A stretch of DNA of 45,554 nucleotides from assembly GCA_011049715.1 (NCBI GenBank), contig DRHF01000335.1:1-45554 (forward strand), in the 5' to 3' direction. Below, in pieces: positions 45,483 to 45,554 of this stretch. Source of the stretch: Desulfobacterales bacterium (lineage in GTDB: Bacteria > Desulfobacterota > Desulfobacteria > Desulfobacterales > UBA2156). A program made the translations under genes and the position numbers. The notes under the pieces are model-generated. The model ran no database searches, had not been told where the DNA came from, and was given only the letters and a program-made list of their open reading frames with translations. How positions within the stretch are numbered: position 1 is the first letter of the stretch; every line of letters starts with the position of its first letter.

Positions 45483-45554
45483 CCGTGGTGAAATCGCGGT
45501 GGTGGTGGGTCCCAACGGCGCGGGGAAATCCACCGCCATGAGGGCCATGCTCGG
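45483..45554 (-). repeat. Perfect 72-bp inverted copy of 45270-45341
   Basis: 45483-45554 is the exact reverse complement of 45270-45341 (part of the LivF Walker A region). Confidence 0.95.

Noticed and set aside
1-45554. CRISPR arrays, tRNA or rRNA genes
   Set aside because: No regularly spaced short repeats, cloverleaf-like genes or rRNA-like conserved stretches were noticed by eye; tRNAscan-SE and Infernal would be needed to be certain.

Overview
This is a 45.5 kb bacterial window, probably from a Desulfobacterota-like or other anaerobic proteobacterial genome (lineage is inference only). It is a mosaic of catabolic and transport modules. (1) About 0.28-14.4 kb is an accessory island. A ~296-bp direct repeat (~93% identical by eye, 282-577 and 14146-14440) brackets it, with truncated ParA, truncated IS21 IstA and other gene remnants at the edges. 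It carries a GntR/FCD regulator, a dimethylglycine/sarcosine dehydrogenase-like protein, a class III aminotransferase, a non-pyrrolysine MttB-superfamily methyltransferase, a saccharopine dehydrogenase-like protein, a class V aminotransferase, a polar amino-acid ABC transporter and an SDR. It looks like a methylated-amine/betaine catabolic island. (2) 14.6-24.5 kb holds a VWA/PspA-like/membrane-protein operon divergent from an OmpR-type two-component system, then an M28 peptidase, tandem Slp lipoproteins and a TraB-family protein. (3) 24.5-29.8 kb is a nicotinate-fermentation-like operon (nicotinamidase, enamidase, 6-hydroxynicotinate reductase-like, UPF0280, DUF1185/AA_synth) convergent with a RidA gene. 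(4) 30.0-32.5 kb encodes a membrane polyferredoxin, a FixH/YtkA-like protein and a cupredoxin-like lipoprotein. (5) 32.6-38.9 kb is a GC-rich branched-chain-type ABC transporter operon. Its last gene, coupled by a GTGA overlap, is a homologue of the polyferredoxin that has lost the Fe-S cysteine motifs. (6) 39.2-45.4 kb has an MmsA-like aldehyde dehydrogenase and a second LIV-type ABC system. The contig ends in a perfect 72-bp inverted copy of its own sequence, likely a chimera or assembly fold-back. The most interesting candidate system is 24.5-39.1 kb. The N-heterocycle operon and the LIV/Fe-S-less membrane protein operon share an almost superimposable promoter plus downstream box (29845-29901 and 39085-39139), which suggests a co-regulated uptake/redox/degradation regulon.
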